A stretch of DNA of 64,000 nt from Rubrobacter xylanophilus (lineage in GTDB: Bacteria; Actinomycetota; Rubrobacteria; Rubrobacterales; Rubrobacteraceae): positions 1,971,501 to 2,035,500 of the forward strand of contig NZ_AP019791.1 of the NCBI RefSeq assembly GCF_007164525.1, written 5' to 3'. Below the pieces are notes generated by a model. The model saw only the letters and a program-made list of their open reading frames with translations, ran no database searches and was not told the DNA's origin. Shown piece after piece: positions 17,192-25,720 of the stretch. Within the stretch, counting starts at the first letter, position 1; every line of letters starts with the position of its first letter. Both the position numbers and the translations under genes were made by a program.

Positions 17192-18381
17192 CATCCGTGA
17201 TGGAGACCTACAAACGGCTGGGCATAGCCCCGGTGGAGGGGCGGGGGAGCTGGCTCATCGACGAGCGGGGCGACCGCTACCTGGACTTCATCGCCGGGAT
17301 CGCCACCAACTCTTTGGGCCACGGCCACCCGGCGCTGGTGGAGGCCGTAAAGGAGCAGGCGGAGAAGCTCATCCACTGCTCCAACCTCTACCGGGTGCCG
17401 CTGCAGGAGGAGGTGGCCCGGATGCTCACCGAGGCCACGGACTTCGACCGGGTCTTCTTCTGCAACTCCGGCACCGAGAGCGTGGAGGCGGCCATAAAGC
17501 TCGCCCGGCGCCACGCCTACCGCACCGCCGGGCCGGAGAAGCACGAGATCCTGACCTTCACCGGCTCCTTCCACGGCCGCACCTACGGCGGCCTCACCGC
17601 CACCGCCCAGCCGGCCCTGCACGAGGGGTTCGCTCCGATGGTCGGCGGGTTCGTCCACGCTCCCTACGGTGACCTGGAGGCGGCGCGCTCCATGGTCGGG
17701 CCGCGGACGGCCGCGGTGCTCGTCGAGCCCATCCAGGGCGAGAGCGGGGTGAACGAGCCCCCGGAGGGCTTCCTCGCGGGCTTGCGGGAGCTCTGCGACG
17801 AACACGAGGCCCTGCTGATCTTCGACGAGGTGCAGACCGGCGTGGGCCGCACCGGACACCTCTACGCCTACCAGGGGGTGGGCGTCGTCCCCGACGTGGT
17901 GACCAGCGCCAAGGGCCTCGGCGGCGGGGTCCCGGTCGGGGCGGTGCTGGCCAGGGAGGAGCACGCCGCCGCCCTAACCCCGGGGAGCCACGGCTCCACT
18001 TTCGGCGGCAACCCGCTCGCCATGGCCGCCGCCCGGGCCGTCCTCGGGGTGGTACGGGAACCCTCCTTCCTGGAGGAGGTGCGGACGAAGGGTGCGATCC
18101 TCAAGAACGGCCTGCGGGAGCTCGCCGCTCGCGTCCCCGGAGCGCAGGTACGCGGCCGGGGGCTGCTCCTGGGGCTGGAGCTCGGCCCGGAGCTGGCTCC
18201 GGAGGTCTTCCGGCGCTGCCTGCGGGAGAAGGTGCTCGTCAACCTCGTCGGCGGGAAGACCCTCAGGATGGCCCCGCCGCTCACCGTGAGCCGGACGGAG
18301 GTGAGGTACGCCCTGTGTACCTTTCGAGGCGGCGTTGAAGCCCTGATGGAGGCCGCGCCGGCCGAGGCGGTGGTCGCGTGA
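17188..18381 (+). CDS. argD: Acetylornithine aminotransferase
   Basis: A 397-residue class III PLP aminotransferase that converts acetylglutamate semialdehyde to acetylornithine. ATG 17188 overlaps the argB stop (ATGA) with GGAAGGAG upstream. Motifs are NSGTESVEAAIKLAR, TGSFHGRTYGGLTAT, IFDEVQTGVGRTG and the lysine in TSAKGLGGG that forms the Schiff base. It is in order between argB and argF. Confidence 0.95.
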   Translation: MTSVMETYKRLGIAPVEGRGSWLIDERGDRYLDFIAGIATNSLGHGHPALVEAVKEQAEKLIHCSNLYRVPLQEEVARMLTEATDFDRVFFCNSGTESVEAAIKLARRHAYRTAGPEKHEILTFTGSFHGRTYGGLTATAQPALHEGFAPMVGGFVHAPYGDLEAARSMVGPRTAAVLVEPIQGESGVNEPPEGFLAGLRELCDEHEALLIFDEVQTGVGRTGHLYAYQGVGVVPDVVTSAKGLGGGVPVGAVLAREEHAAALTPGSHGSTFGGNPLAMAAARAVLGVVREPSFLEEVRTKGAILKNGLRELAARVPGAQVRGRGLLLGLELGPELAPEVFRRCLREKVLVNLVGGKTLRMAPPLTVSRTEVRYALCTFRGGVEALMEAAPAEAVVA

Positions 18382-19331
18382 TCCCCCAGATCGACGACAC
18401 CCCGCCTCCCCCCTCCCCCCTGGCCGGGCGCGACTGCCTGACGCTGGCGGAGTTCAGTCCGCAGGAGGTGCGCCTGATCCTGGATGAGGCGGTGAAGATA
18501 AAGGGCCTGCAGAAGGCCCGCATCCCCTACCGCCCCCTGCGCGGCAGGACGCTCGCGATGGTCTTCCAGAAGCCCTCCAACCGCACGCGGGTATCCTTCG
18601 AGGTGGGGATGTACCAGCTCGGCGGCCATGCCCTCTCCCTCTCCCCGCAGGAGATCCAGATGGGCAAGCGGGAGAGCCCCTCGGACACCGGAAAGGTGCT
18701 CACCCGCTATATAGACGCCATCATGGTGCGCACCTTCGACCACGCGGAGCTGGAGGAGCTGGCCGCGGCCGCCGAAGTCCCTGTCATAAACGGCCTGACC
18801 GACACCCACCACCCCTGCCAGGCACTCGCCGACCTGCTGACCGTCCGGGAACAGTTCGGCCGGGTGGAAGGAACGAAGATCGCCTACATCGGTGACGGCA
18901 ACAACGTCGCCCACTCCCTGGCCATCGGCTGCGCCCTGACCGGAGCGAAGCTCTCCATCGCCCATCCGGAGGGCCACGGGCCGGACGAGGACGTGATCCG
19001 GCTCTCCTCAGAGCTCGGAGAGCCCCCGAAACTCACCCAGGATCCAGAGGAAGCGGTCGCCGAAGCCCAGGTGGTCTACACCGACGTGTGGGCCTCGATG
19101 GGCCAGGAAGCCGAGGCCGAGGAGCGCAGGAGAAAGTTCGCCCCCTACCAGGTGGACGAACGGCTCATGTCCCTCGCCGCCGACGACGCCATCTTCCTGC
19201 ACTGCCTCCCGGCCCACCGCGGCGAGGAGGTGACCGCAGACGTCATAGACGGCCCGAGAAGCCGCGTCTTCGACCAGGCCGAAAACCGTCTTCACGCCCA
19301 GAAGGCGCTGCTGTATCTGCTCCTGAGCTAG
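18378..19331 (+). CDS. argF: Ornithine carbamoyltransferase
   Basis: ArgF makes citrulline from ornithine and carbamoyl phosphate. The 317-residue protein starts at GTG 18378, overlapping the argD stop. The carbamoyl-phosphate loop reads KPSNRTRVSFE rather than the common STRTR, HPCQALAD and DGNNVAHS are intact, and the ornithine/catalytic motif HCLPAHRGEEV is present near residue 270. It closes argJ-argB-argD-argF and converges on a small gene. Confidence 0.95.
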   Translation: MIPQIDDTPPPPSPLAGRDCLTLAEFSPQEVRLILDEAVKIKGLQKARIPYRPLRGRTLAMVFQKPSNRTRVSFEVGMYQLGGHALSLSPQEIQMGKRESPSDTGKVLTRYIDAIMVRTFDHAELEELAAAAEVPVINGLTDTHHPCQALADLLTVREQFGRVEGTKIAYIGDGNNVAHSLAIGCALTGAKLSIAHPEGHGPDEDVIRLSSELGEPPKLTQDPEEAVAEAQVVYTDVWASMGQEAEAEERRRKFAPYQVDERLMSLAADDAIFLHCLPAHRGEEVTADVIDGPRSRVFDQAENRLHAQKALLYLLLS

Positions 19332-19340
19332 AAGCTCCCC

Positions 19341-19538
19341 TCAGGCCGCAGCCTCCCCGGAGTCCACCCTGCGGACGTAGACGTCGCAGGACTCGGGCCT
19401 GAGCTCCCAGTAGTTGAGAACCAGATACTCGCCCCCGCCGTCGAGCGAAATCCTCGCTCCTTCCTCCGGAAGCGCCTCGGCGAACGCCCGCCCCACGACA
19501 CCACCGGTCTCACCGTCTATGTAGTGAACCGCCACCAT
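19341..19538 (-). CDS. Small hypothetical protein
   Basis: A 65-residue protein starting at ATG 19538, with AAGGAG 9 nt upstream and a good promoter at 19584-19612. It begins MVAVHYIDGETGG and has an acidic, beta-strand-like pattern with LVLNYWELRPE. I do not recognise a family. The separate promoter and ribosome-binding site make it likely to be a real, individually transcribed gene. It converges on argF with a 9-nt gap. Confidence 0.65.
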   Translation of the reverse strand: MVAVHYIDGETGGVVGRAFAEALPEEGARISLDGGGEYLVLNYWELRPESCDVYVRRVDSGEAAA

Positions 19539-19583
19539 GAGAGAAGCTCCTTTCTCACCGCTACCGCCTGCCGTGGCCCAGAA

Positions 19584-19612
19584 ATCTAAAACACGCAAGC
19601 TCATAGAGCCAA
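19584..19612 (-). promoter_or_regulatory. Promoter of the 65-residue gene
   Basis: On the minus strand TTGGCT (19607-19612) and TTAGAT (19584-19589) are separated by exactly 17 nt. The start codon follows about 45 nt downstream. Confidence 0.55.
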
Positions 19613-19644
19613 TTTTTTGTTTTTATGTTTCCGATAGATGCGAG

Positions 19645-20898
19645 CTATGGTAGGGGATTCCGAGACGGCCGGCCTCGGGCGAGGCCGGCGAGCGCCTGCA
19701 GGAGGCGCTGCACCTCTTCACGGGTGTTGTAGGGGGCGAGTCCGACCCGGACGAAGCCCCCGCTCTGCTGGAGCCCGAGTCTCCCGGCGAGGGTGGAGGC
19801 GTAGAAGTCCCCGTCGGCGGCGAAGATCCCTTCCCGGGCCAGCCGGGCGCACACTTCGCGTGGGGTATGGTTCTCCATCCGGAAGGCGAAGGTAGGGGTC
19901 TTCGGGGTCTCCTCGGGGGCGGCGTAGAGGGTGAGGCCGGGGAGCTCGCGCAGGCCGGCGCGCAGCTCCGCGGCGAGGGAGGCCTCGTGCTCCTCGATCG
20001 CGGCCATCCCGGAGAGAACCCTCTCGCGCAGGCTCCCGCCGCTGCCGAGCGAGGCGACGAAGTCTATGGCTCCCTTGACCCCGGCGATCCCCTCGTGGTT
20101 CTGGGTGCCCGTCTCCAGTTTGTCGGGGATGGCATCGGGGGCGGGCTCGACCTTGTACGGCGCGAGGCGTTCGAAGAGGGGCCGCCTCACCGCGTCGATC
20201 CCCACGTGCGGCCCGAAGAACTTGTACGCCGAGCAGGAGATGATGTCCGCCCCGAGCGCGTCGCGGTCGATCGGGATGTGCGGCGCGGCGTGCACCGCGT
20301 CCACCGCGACGACGGCCCCGACCTCGTGCGCCCGGCGGGAGATCTCCGCCACGTCGTTCACCGTGCCCACCGCGTTCGAGGCGAGACCGACGGCGACGAG
20401 GCGGGTTCCCTCGTTTATCTTCTCCTCCAGGTCGGAGAGGTCGAGGGTGAGGGTCTCGGTGTCCACCCGGATCCAACGTGTCTTTACTCCCTTATCCGAA
20501 GCGGCGAGGAGCCAGGGGTCGACGTTGGCGCGGTGGTCGAGCTCGGTGACGACGATCTCGTCGCCCTCTCCCCACTCCCTCGCCAGCGCCCGCGAGAGGG
20601 CGAAGGTGAGCGTGGTCATGTTCGGACCGAAGGCGACCTCCTCCGCCTCCGCGCCGAGCAGCGCCGCCACCGAAGAGCGTGCCTCGCGGATGATCTCCTC
20701 GGTCTCGACGCTCGTGGCGAAGGCTCCGTGCAGGTTCGCCCCGCCGCGCTCCATGTAGCCTGATACCGCCTCTATCGCGCTCCTTGCGACTTGCGAGCCG
20801 CCGGGCCCGTCCAGGTAGACCGCGGGACGCCCGCCCACGGTGCGCCCGAGCGCCGGGAATTCCTTCCGAACCGCCTCCACGTCGAAAGCTTTCTGCAT
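19645..20898 (-). CDS. Cysteine desulfurase-like PLP enzyme (SufS/CsdA-related)
   Basis: A 417-residue class V aminotransferase-fold protein with ATG start at 20898. The PLP lysine lies in SCSAYKFFGPHVG, preceded by VDAVHAAPHIPID. The sequence belongs to the cysteine-desulfurase-like group whose members have not all been shown to release sulfur. No sufBCD genes are nearby. It lies 37 nt after menE on the same strand, so it may be co-transcribed with the menaquinone operon, though a functional link is not evident. Confidence 0.88.
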   Translation of the reverse strand: MQKAFDVEAVRKEFPALGRTVGGRPAVYLDGPGGSQVARSAIEAVSGYMERGGANLHGAFATSVETEEIIREARSSVAALLGAEAEEVAFGPNMTTLTFALSRALAREWGEGDEIVVTELDHRANVDPWLLAASDKGVKTRWIRVDTETLTLDLSDLEEKINEGTRLVAVGLASNAVGTVNDVAEISRRAHEVGAVVAVDAVHAAPHIPIDRDALGADIISCSAYKFFGPHVGIDAVRRPLFERLAPYKVEPAPDAIPDKLETGTQNHEGIAGVKGAIDFVASLGSGGSLRERVLSGMAAIEEHEASLAAELRAGLRELPGLTLYAAPEETPKTPTFAFRMENHTPREVCARLAREGIFAADGDFYASTLAGRLGLQQSGGFVRVGLAPYNTREEVQRLLQALAGLARGRPSRNPLP

Positions 20899-20935
20899 GG
20901 GATCCCCCTTCCTCCCGGTCTCGGTCCGGAGTCTA

Positions 20936-22372
20936 TCAGCGGCCCGCGCGGAGCTCCCGGGCGAGCCTGCGGAAGAGGCCGCGGTCCACCTTCATACCCT
21001 CGGGGAGGCCGGAGGGCCAGGGGTAGAAGGCATCGGGGACCTTGAAGCCGGGGAGGACCTCGCGGAGAGCGCGGGAGAGTTCCCCAGCAGAAGGCGGCCT
21101 GACGCCGCGGACGAAGGCGACGGGCCGCTCGCCGAACTCCTCGTCGGGGACCGGGACGACGAGGGCCTGCTCTATGCCGGCCATCCGGCAGAGGGCGTCT
21201 TCTATCTCCTCGGGCTGGACGTTCTCACCGCCGGAGACGAAGCGGTTGTCCATCCGGCCGCTCACGTGCAGGTAGCCCCTCTCGTCGAGGTGCCCGAGGT
21301 CGCGGGTGTGGAACCAGCCCTCTGCGTCGAGCGGGCGCTCCACCCCGCCGTCCTTCAGGTAGCCGGCGAAGAGCGTCCCGCCGCGCACCAGGATCTCTCC
21401 CTCCCCGGAGATCGCGAGCTCGCGGTGGGGCAGGACCCTCCCGGAGCTCGAGAGCTCCTCGCGCGAGGCCCCGGGCGGGGTGGAGGTGACCTGAGAAGCC
21501 ATCTCGGTGAGGCCGTAGCTGGTGTGGACCGGGATGCCCCTGCGGACGGACTCGGAGATGAGGGACGGGGGCATCGCGCTCGCCCCGAGCAAAACGGCCC
21601 TGAGACCGCCGAGCGCGGCGCTGTCCTCGCGCAGGAGGCGCAGGAGCTGGGTGGAGACGAGCGAGGCGTGGGTCACGCCGAGGCGCGAGATCTCCCGCCC
21701 CAGCGGGGCCCTCTCCTCCGGCAGCGCGATCGTGGCCCCGGAGAGGAGGCACTTGAAGAGGATCGAGATACCCCCTACGTGGTAGAGCGGGAGCGAGAGC
21801 ATCCAGCGGTCGCCGGGGGCGAGCGTGATGTTCTCGTTCGAGCCTGCGGCGTTGAGGTAGTGGTTGGCGCAGGTGTGCAGGGCGGCCTTGGGCTCGCCGG
21901 TGCTCCCGGAGGTGAAGACGACGGTCGCGGGCCGGTCGAGCTCCACCTCCAGAGGTGTGGGAGCGTACGCCGCGCCGCTCTCCACCAGCAGATCTTCCGG
22001 GCGCAGCCGCACCACGTCCTCGAGCCCCCGCAGCAGCCCCGCGTCGTCGGAGATCACGGCCCCGCACCCGGCGCGTCGCAGGGCGTCCCGCACGCCCGGG
22101 AGCGGCAGGCGGGTGCTCACCGGACATGCGACCCCTCCGGCGCGCATCACCCCGAGCATCAGGACGACGTACCGCCAGCCCCGCCTCATGTGTAGAGCGA
22201 CGCGGGAGCCGTCCCCGAGCCTCTTCCTCTCGAGCTCGCGGGAGACCGCCGAGACGAGGCGGTCGAGCTCCCGGTAGGTGAGCCGGACGCCGTCCCCCTC
22301 GACGGCGGGGACCTCCGGCAGCTCGCGCGAGCGCTCGCGCAGCGGACAGGGGACGGTGCGTCCCCCCCTCAC
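20936..22372 (-). CDS. menE: o-Succinylbenzoate-CoA ligase
   Basis: MenE is an acyl-adenylating enzyme that activates o-succinylbenzoate for the ring-closing MenB step. It has 478 residues from GTG 22372, overlapping the menC stop (GTGA). The AMP-binding motifs VVFTSGSTGEPKA, SYGLTEMASQ, DLGHLDERGYLHVSGRMDN and the C-terminal ENVQPEEIED are intact. Last of the men genes. Confidence 0.95.
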   Translation of the reverse strand: MRGGRTVPCPLRERSRELPEVPAVEGDGVRLTYRELDRLVSAVSRELERKRLGDGSRVALHMRRGWRYVVLMLGVMRAGGVACPVSTRLPLPGVRDALRRAGCGAVISDDAGLLRGLEDVVRLRPEDLLVESGAAYAPTPLEVELDRPATVVFTSGSTGEPKAALHTCANHYLNAAGSNENITLAPGDRWMLSLPLYHVGGISILFKCLLSGATIALPEERAPLGREISRLGVTHASLVSTQLLRLLREDSAALGGLRAVLLGASAMPPSLISESVRRGIPVHTSYGLTEMASQVTSTPPGASREELSSSGRVLPHRELAISGEGEILVRGGTLFAGYLKDGGVERPLDAEGWFHTRDLGHLDERGYLHVSGRMDNRFVSGGENVQPEEIEDALCRMAGIEQALVVPVPDEEFGERPVAFVRGVRPPSAGELSRALREVLPGFKVPDAFYPWPSGLPEGMKVDRGLFRRLARELRAGR

Positions 22373-23394
22373 GCCGCGACCTCCTCCAGCGGGTCCACCC
22401 GGACGGCGTGCTCCTCCCCTAAAAGCGCCGCGACATCGACCCGCGGCCCCGCGAGCGGGAGCGGGTCTTCGAGGACGTCCTCCCCGAGGGCGCGGTAGGT
22501 GTCGAGCCCGGCGGGGACCTCCCCGAGGGCGGCGGCGAGCGTGAGGAGGCCCAAAGTGCCGATCCCGCTCTCGTAGGAGGAGCTCGCGACCGCGACCGCC
22601 CCGATGCGGCGCGCCTCCCGCGCGAAGGCGAGCGAGCGCGAGAGCCCGCCGAGGAGCGTGGGCTTTAGGACCACGGCCCGCACGTGGCGGCAGCGGGCGA
22701 GGTCCTCCGGTTCGATCTCGCGGAGGGTCTCGTCGAGCGCGAGGGGGACCCCGGTCTCCTCTGCAAGAAGCGGGAGATCACCCGCTTCGAAGAGCGGCTC
22801 CTCCAGGTACTCGATCGGCACCCCGCGGACGGCGCGGCAGAAGCGGAGAGCCTCGCCGAAACTCCAGGCCCGGTTCGCATCCAGCCGCAGCTGCACTCCG
22901 CCGAGCAGGGCCGAGAGCTCCCCGACGAGCGCGGCCTCCTCTTCGGGGTCCGCCCGCCCGACCTTGAGCTTCACGGCCGCGTAGCCCGCCTCGCGCATCC
23001 CCTCCGCCCCGGAGAGCACCGCCTCGAGCGGGCCCTCCAGAAGACCGCAGAGGCGCACCTCCTCCGCCGGGTGCGGCGAGAGGAGCGCGTGGAGCGGCCT
23101 GCCGGAGGAGGAGGATTCGAGGTTCAGGCGGGCCAGCTCGAAGGCGAAGCGGGCGGAGGAGCAGGCGTGTGCGGGATCCCCGCCCGCGGCGAGGGCGCGC
23201 AGATCGCGCGCCGCCTCCTCCAGGGTCTCGCGCGAGAAGCCCGGCAGGGGGGCCGCCTCACCCCAGCCGCAGGCGCCGTCTTCCTCCAGCCGGATCAGGA
23301 GGCCCTCCCGCACCGGGAGGCTCTTTCCGCCGGGGGCCGGCGGGCCCGCGAGCGGCAGGCGGTAGCGGTAGAGCCTGTAGCCCAGGAGCCTCAG
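22369..23394 (-). CDS. menC: o-Succinylbenzoate synthase, probable CTG start
   Basis: MenC, an enolase-superfamily enzyme, dehydrates SHCHC to o-succinylbenzoate. All key residues are visible: VKLKVG (KxK), RLDANRAWS (metal Asp), IEYLEEPL (metal Glu), ALDETL (metal Asp) and VLKPTLLGG (Lys). The N-terminal capping domain ([17 protein letters not shown]) begins immediately after the menB stop, and no ATG, GTG or TTG occurs in frame there. The only near start is CTG 23394, overlapping the menB TGA as CTGA. A GTG further inside would remove conserved residues. 341 residues with the CTG start. Confidence 0.92.
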   Translation of the reverse strand: MRLLGYRLYRYRLPLAGPPAPGGKSLPVREGLLIRLEEDGACGWGEAAPLPGFSRETLEEAARDLRALAAGGDPAHACSSARFAFELARLNLESSSSGRPLHALLSPHPAEEVRLCGLLEGPLEAVLSGAEGMREAGYAAVKLKVGRADPEEEAALVGELSALLGGVQLRLDANRAWSFGEALRFCRAVRGVPIEYLEEPLFEAGDLPLLAEETGVPLALDETLREIEPEDLARCRHVRAVVLKPTLLGGLSRSLAFAREARRIGAVAVASSSYESGIGTLGLLTLAAALGEVPAGLDTYRALGEDVLEDPLPLAGPRVDVAALLGEEHAVRVDPLEEVAA

Positions 23395-24242
23395 GGGCGG
23401 CGGGGGAACTTCGAGAAGTCCGGCCTGCGCTTCTCCTTGAACGCGTCGCGGCCCTCCTGTGCCTCCTCCGTGCCGTAGAAGAGGAGGTTCGCGTCGTGGG
23501 CGAGCTGCTGGATCCCGGCGAACCCGTCCTCGTGGGCGTGGAAGCTCGCCTTGAGCATCCGCAGCGCAAACGGGGACTTCTCCAGCATCTCCCGGCACCA
23601 GCGGACCGTCTCCTCCTCCAGGCGCTCCAGCGGCACCACCGCGTTCACCAGACCCATCTCCAGCGCCTCCCGGGCCGTGTACCGGCGGCAGAGGAACCAG
23701 ATCTCCTTGGCCTTCTTCGGCCCGACGAGCTGGGTCAGGACCGAGGCCCCGTAACCGCCGTCGAAGGAGCCGACCCGCGGCCCGACCTGACCGAAGATCG
23801 CGTTCTCCGCGGCGATCGTCAGGTCGCAGAGCACGTGCAGCACGTGCCCCCCGCCGATGGCGTAGCCCGCGACCATCGCCACGATCGGCTTGGGGCAGCG
23901 GCGCATCTGGACGTGGAAGTCCGTCACGTGGAAGCGCCCCACCGAGGCCCCGCCCGGCGTGCGCTGGGGATTCTCCGGGTCCTCCAGGTAGCCGGTGTCG
24001 CCACGCACCTTCTGGTCCCCGCCGGAGCAGAAGGCGTCGGGGCCCTCGCCGGTGAGGATGATCACCCCGATCTCCGTGTCCTCCCTGGCGTCGTCCAGCG
24101 CCCGCGACATCTCGATGACCGTCAGCGGCCGGAAGGCGTTGCGGACCTCGGGGCGGTTTATGGTGATCTTGGCGATCCCCTCGGCCTTGTGGTACTTGAT
24201 GTCCGTGAACTCTCCCGCCTCTTTCCACTCTATAGCAGCCAT
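23391..24242 (-). CDS. menB: 1,4-Dihydroxy-2-naphthoyl-CoA synthase
   Basis: MenB cyclises o-succinylbenzoyl-CoA. The 283-residue crotonase-fold protein shows the family motifs [32 protein letters not shown] and [12 protein letters not shown], the last carrying the Asp/Gly/Tyr residues that set MenB apart from other crotonases. ATG at 24242; menH ends 4 nt upstream, and the menB stop is shared with the menC start. Confidence 0.97.
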   Translation of the reverse strand: MAAIEWKEAGEFTDIKYHKAEGIAKITINRPEVRNAFRPLTVIEMSRALDDAREDTEIGVIILTGEGPDAFCSGGDQKVRGDTGYLEDPENPQRTPGGASVGRFHVTDFHVQMRRCPKPIVAMVAGYAIGGGHVLHVLCDLTIAAENAIFGQVGPRVGSFDGGYGASVLTQLVGPKKAKEIWFLCRRYTAREALEMGLVNAVVPLERLEEETVRWCREMLEKSPFALRMLKASFHAHEDGFAGIQQLAHDANLLFYGTEEAQEGRDAFKEKRRPDFSKFPRRP

Positions 24243-24246
24243 GACC

Positions 24247-25047
24247 CTATTCTAGACCTCCTTCTTCGAGGAATCCGCACAGCAGCCGCGCGTAAGCCCC
24301 GGGCTGCTCCAGGCGCACGTTGTGCCCGGCCCCGGGGACCACCACCGCCCGCAACGGGGGGGCGAGCCGCTCCATCTCCCGCGCGAGCGCGGCGAACTTC
24401 CGGTCCAGCTCCCCGGCCACCGCGAGCGCGGGCATCCCGAGGGCCGGGAGCGCCCGCCACAGCGAAACCTGACGCCCGGTCCCCATCCCCCGCAGGGCGC
24501 GGGCCAGCTCCTCCGGGTCGTTGCGGAGCCTGCTCCGCACGAGCCCCCCGATGAGCCCCTCACGCCGCGAGAGGGAGGCGAAGAGCGGCTGACGGTACCA
24601 GCGCTGCAGAAAGCCCTCGAGGTCGCCGCGCTCCAGCTCGCGGGCCCGCTCCTCGTCGGCCCGGCGGCGGGCCTCCCTCTCCGCCGGATCCTCGAGCCCC
24701 GGGGTGGCGGACTCCAGAAACAGCGCGGAGAACCGCCCCGGATGCCGCAGGGCCAGGTAGAGCGCCAGCCGTCCGCCCATCGAGTATCCGCAGAGCATAC
24801 AGCGCCCGACCCCGAGCCCGTCCAGCAGCCCGAGCACCTCCCGCGCCGCACCCTCGAGCGTGTAGCACTCCCGCGGCAACCCGAGCGAGGCCCCGTGTCC
24901 CGGCAGGTCCACCGCGATGGTCCGGAAGCGGCCTCCGAGGCGCAGGGCCGTCTCCTGCCAGTCCTTCGAGGAGCCGAGAAAGCCGTGCAGGAAGAGCACG
25001 GCCGGGAGCCCTCGCTCTTTGCTATCGGAGCAGGCGAGCCGACTCAG
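24247..25047 (-). CDS. menH: MenH-like SHCHC synthase (alpha/beta hydrolase), probable CTG start
   Basis: An alpha/beta hydrolase in the men operon, most likely 2-succinyl-6-hydroxy-2,4-cyclohexadiene-1-carboxylate synthase. It has the oxyanion segment [10 protein letters not shown], the nucleophile in [11 protein letters not shown] and the catalytic His in [10 protein letters not shown]. The first standard start is GTG 24999, at the first beta strand, which would drop [14 protein letters not shown], a segment that looks like the usual N-terminal strand of this fold. In-frame upstream codons include no ATG, GTG or TTG, but CTG 25047 lies one base after the preceding stop with GGGGGTGG in Shine-Dalgarno position. 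Confidence 0.88.
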   Translation of the reverse strand: MSRLACSDSKERGLPAVLFLHGFLGSSKDWQETALRLGGRFRTIAVDLPGHGASLGLPRECYTLEGAAREVLGLLDGLGVGRCMLCGYSMGGRLALYLALRHPGRFSALFLESATPGLEDPAEREARRRADEERARELERGDLEGFLQRWYRQPLFASLSRREGLIGGLVRSRLRNDPEELARALRGMGTGRQVSLWRALPALGMPALAVAGELDRKFAALAREMERLAPPLRAVVVPGAGHNVRLEQPGAYARLLCGFLEEGGLE

Positions 25048-25048
25048 C

Positions 25049-25669
25049 CTACCACCCCCGCCGGTGCATCGCTCGCATCACCAGCAGGTCGGCCACCACG
25101 AGAAGCGCCCAGGAGTACATCGCGGCGCTCACGCTGAAGAAAGAGATGGCGATGGAGAGCAGGAAGACCGCAGGCATCGCGAGCCCCCGGACGCGGTGAG
25201 CCCGGATCGTGGCCCCGCTCAGGTCGCCGGCCACCAACCGGCGATCCGCCGTGGCGTACCACCACACCGTGGTCAGGAGGAGTCTCGCCACCGCCAGGCT
25301 TCCGGCATAGATCACCACCGCCAGCCGGTGGTCGCCGTACTCTCCCAGAAGGGAGGTCGGAAACGGCAGGAAGGCGATGCACATCAAGAACAGCGCATTC
25401 AGCCATATGAGGGTGCGGTCGTAACCTCTTATGTGAGAGAAGATGCCGTGATGGCCCATCCAGTACATGGTGATGACCAGGAAACTGAGAACATAGCTCA
25501 GGTACTTGGGCCACAGGCTGGCGAGCTCCTGCGGGAGCCGTTGCGCCACGAGTCCCTCCGGCATCTCCGGCAACCTGATGTCCAGCACCAGCAAGGTGAT
25601 GGCGATGGCGAAGACTGCATCGCTGAAGAAGACGATGCGTTCGAGCCCGATGCCGTTCTCTTTCTCCAC
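25049..25669 (-). CDS. TMEM175-family (DUF1211) potassium channel-like protein
   Basis: A 206-residue membrane protein with six predicted helices. The helix-1 signature RIVFFSDAVFAIAITLL contains the (R/K)xxxFSD motif that defines TMEM175-type K+ channels; bacterial members assemble as tetramers. ATG at 25669. It sits between menD and menH in the menaquinone operon, a placement with no obvious metabolic logic. Confidence 0.9.
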   Translation of the reverse strand: MEKENGIGLERIVFFSDAVFAIAITLLVLDIRLPEMPEGLVAQRLPQELASLWPKYLSYVLSFLVITMYWMGHHGIFSHIRGYDRTLIWLNALFLMCIAFLPFPTSLLGEYGDHRLAVVIYAGSLAVARLLLTTVWWYATADRRLVAGDLSGATIRAHRVRGLAMPAVFLLSIAISFFSVSAAMYSWALLVVADLLVMRAMHRRGW

Positions 25670-25720
25670 CGGCCCCCTCTTTCCGCCGCACCTCCAGTGT
25701 ATCCCAGAGCGCCCCCGACC

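Noticed and set aside
22369-24228. A single 619-codon frame suggesting a MenB-MenC fusion
   Set aside because: The first half is menB read in a shifted frame without meaning; only the part after 23394 is MenC.
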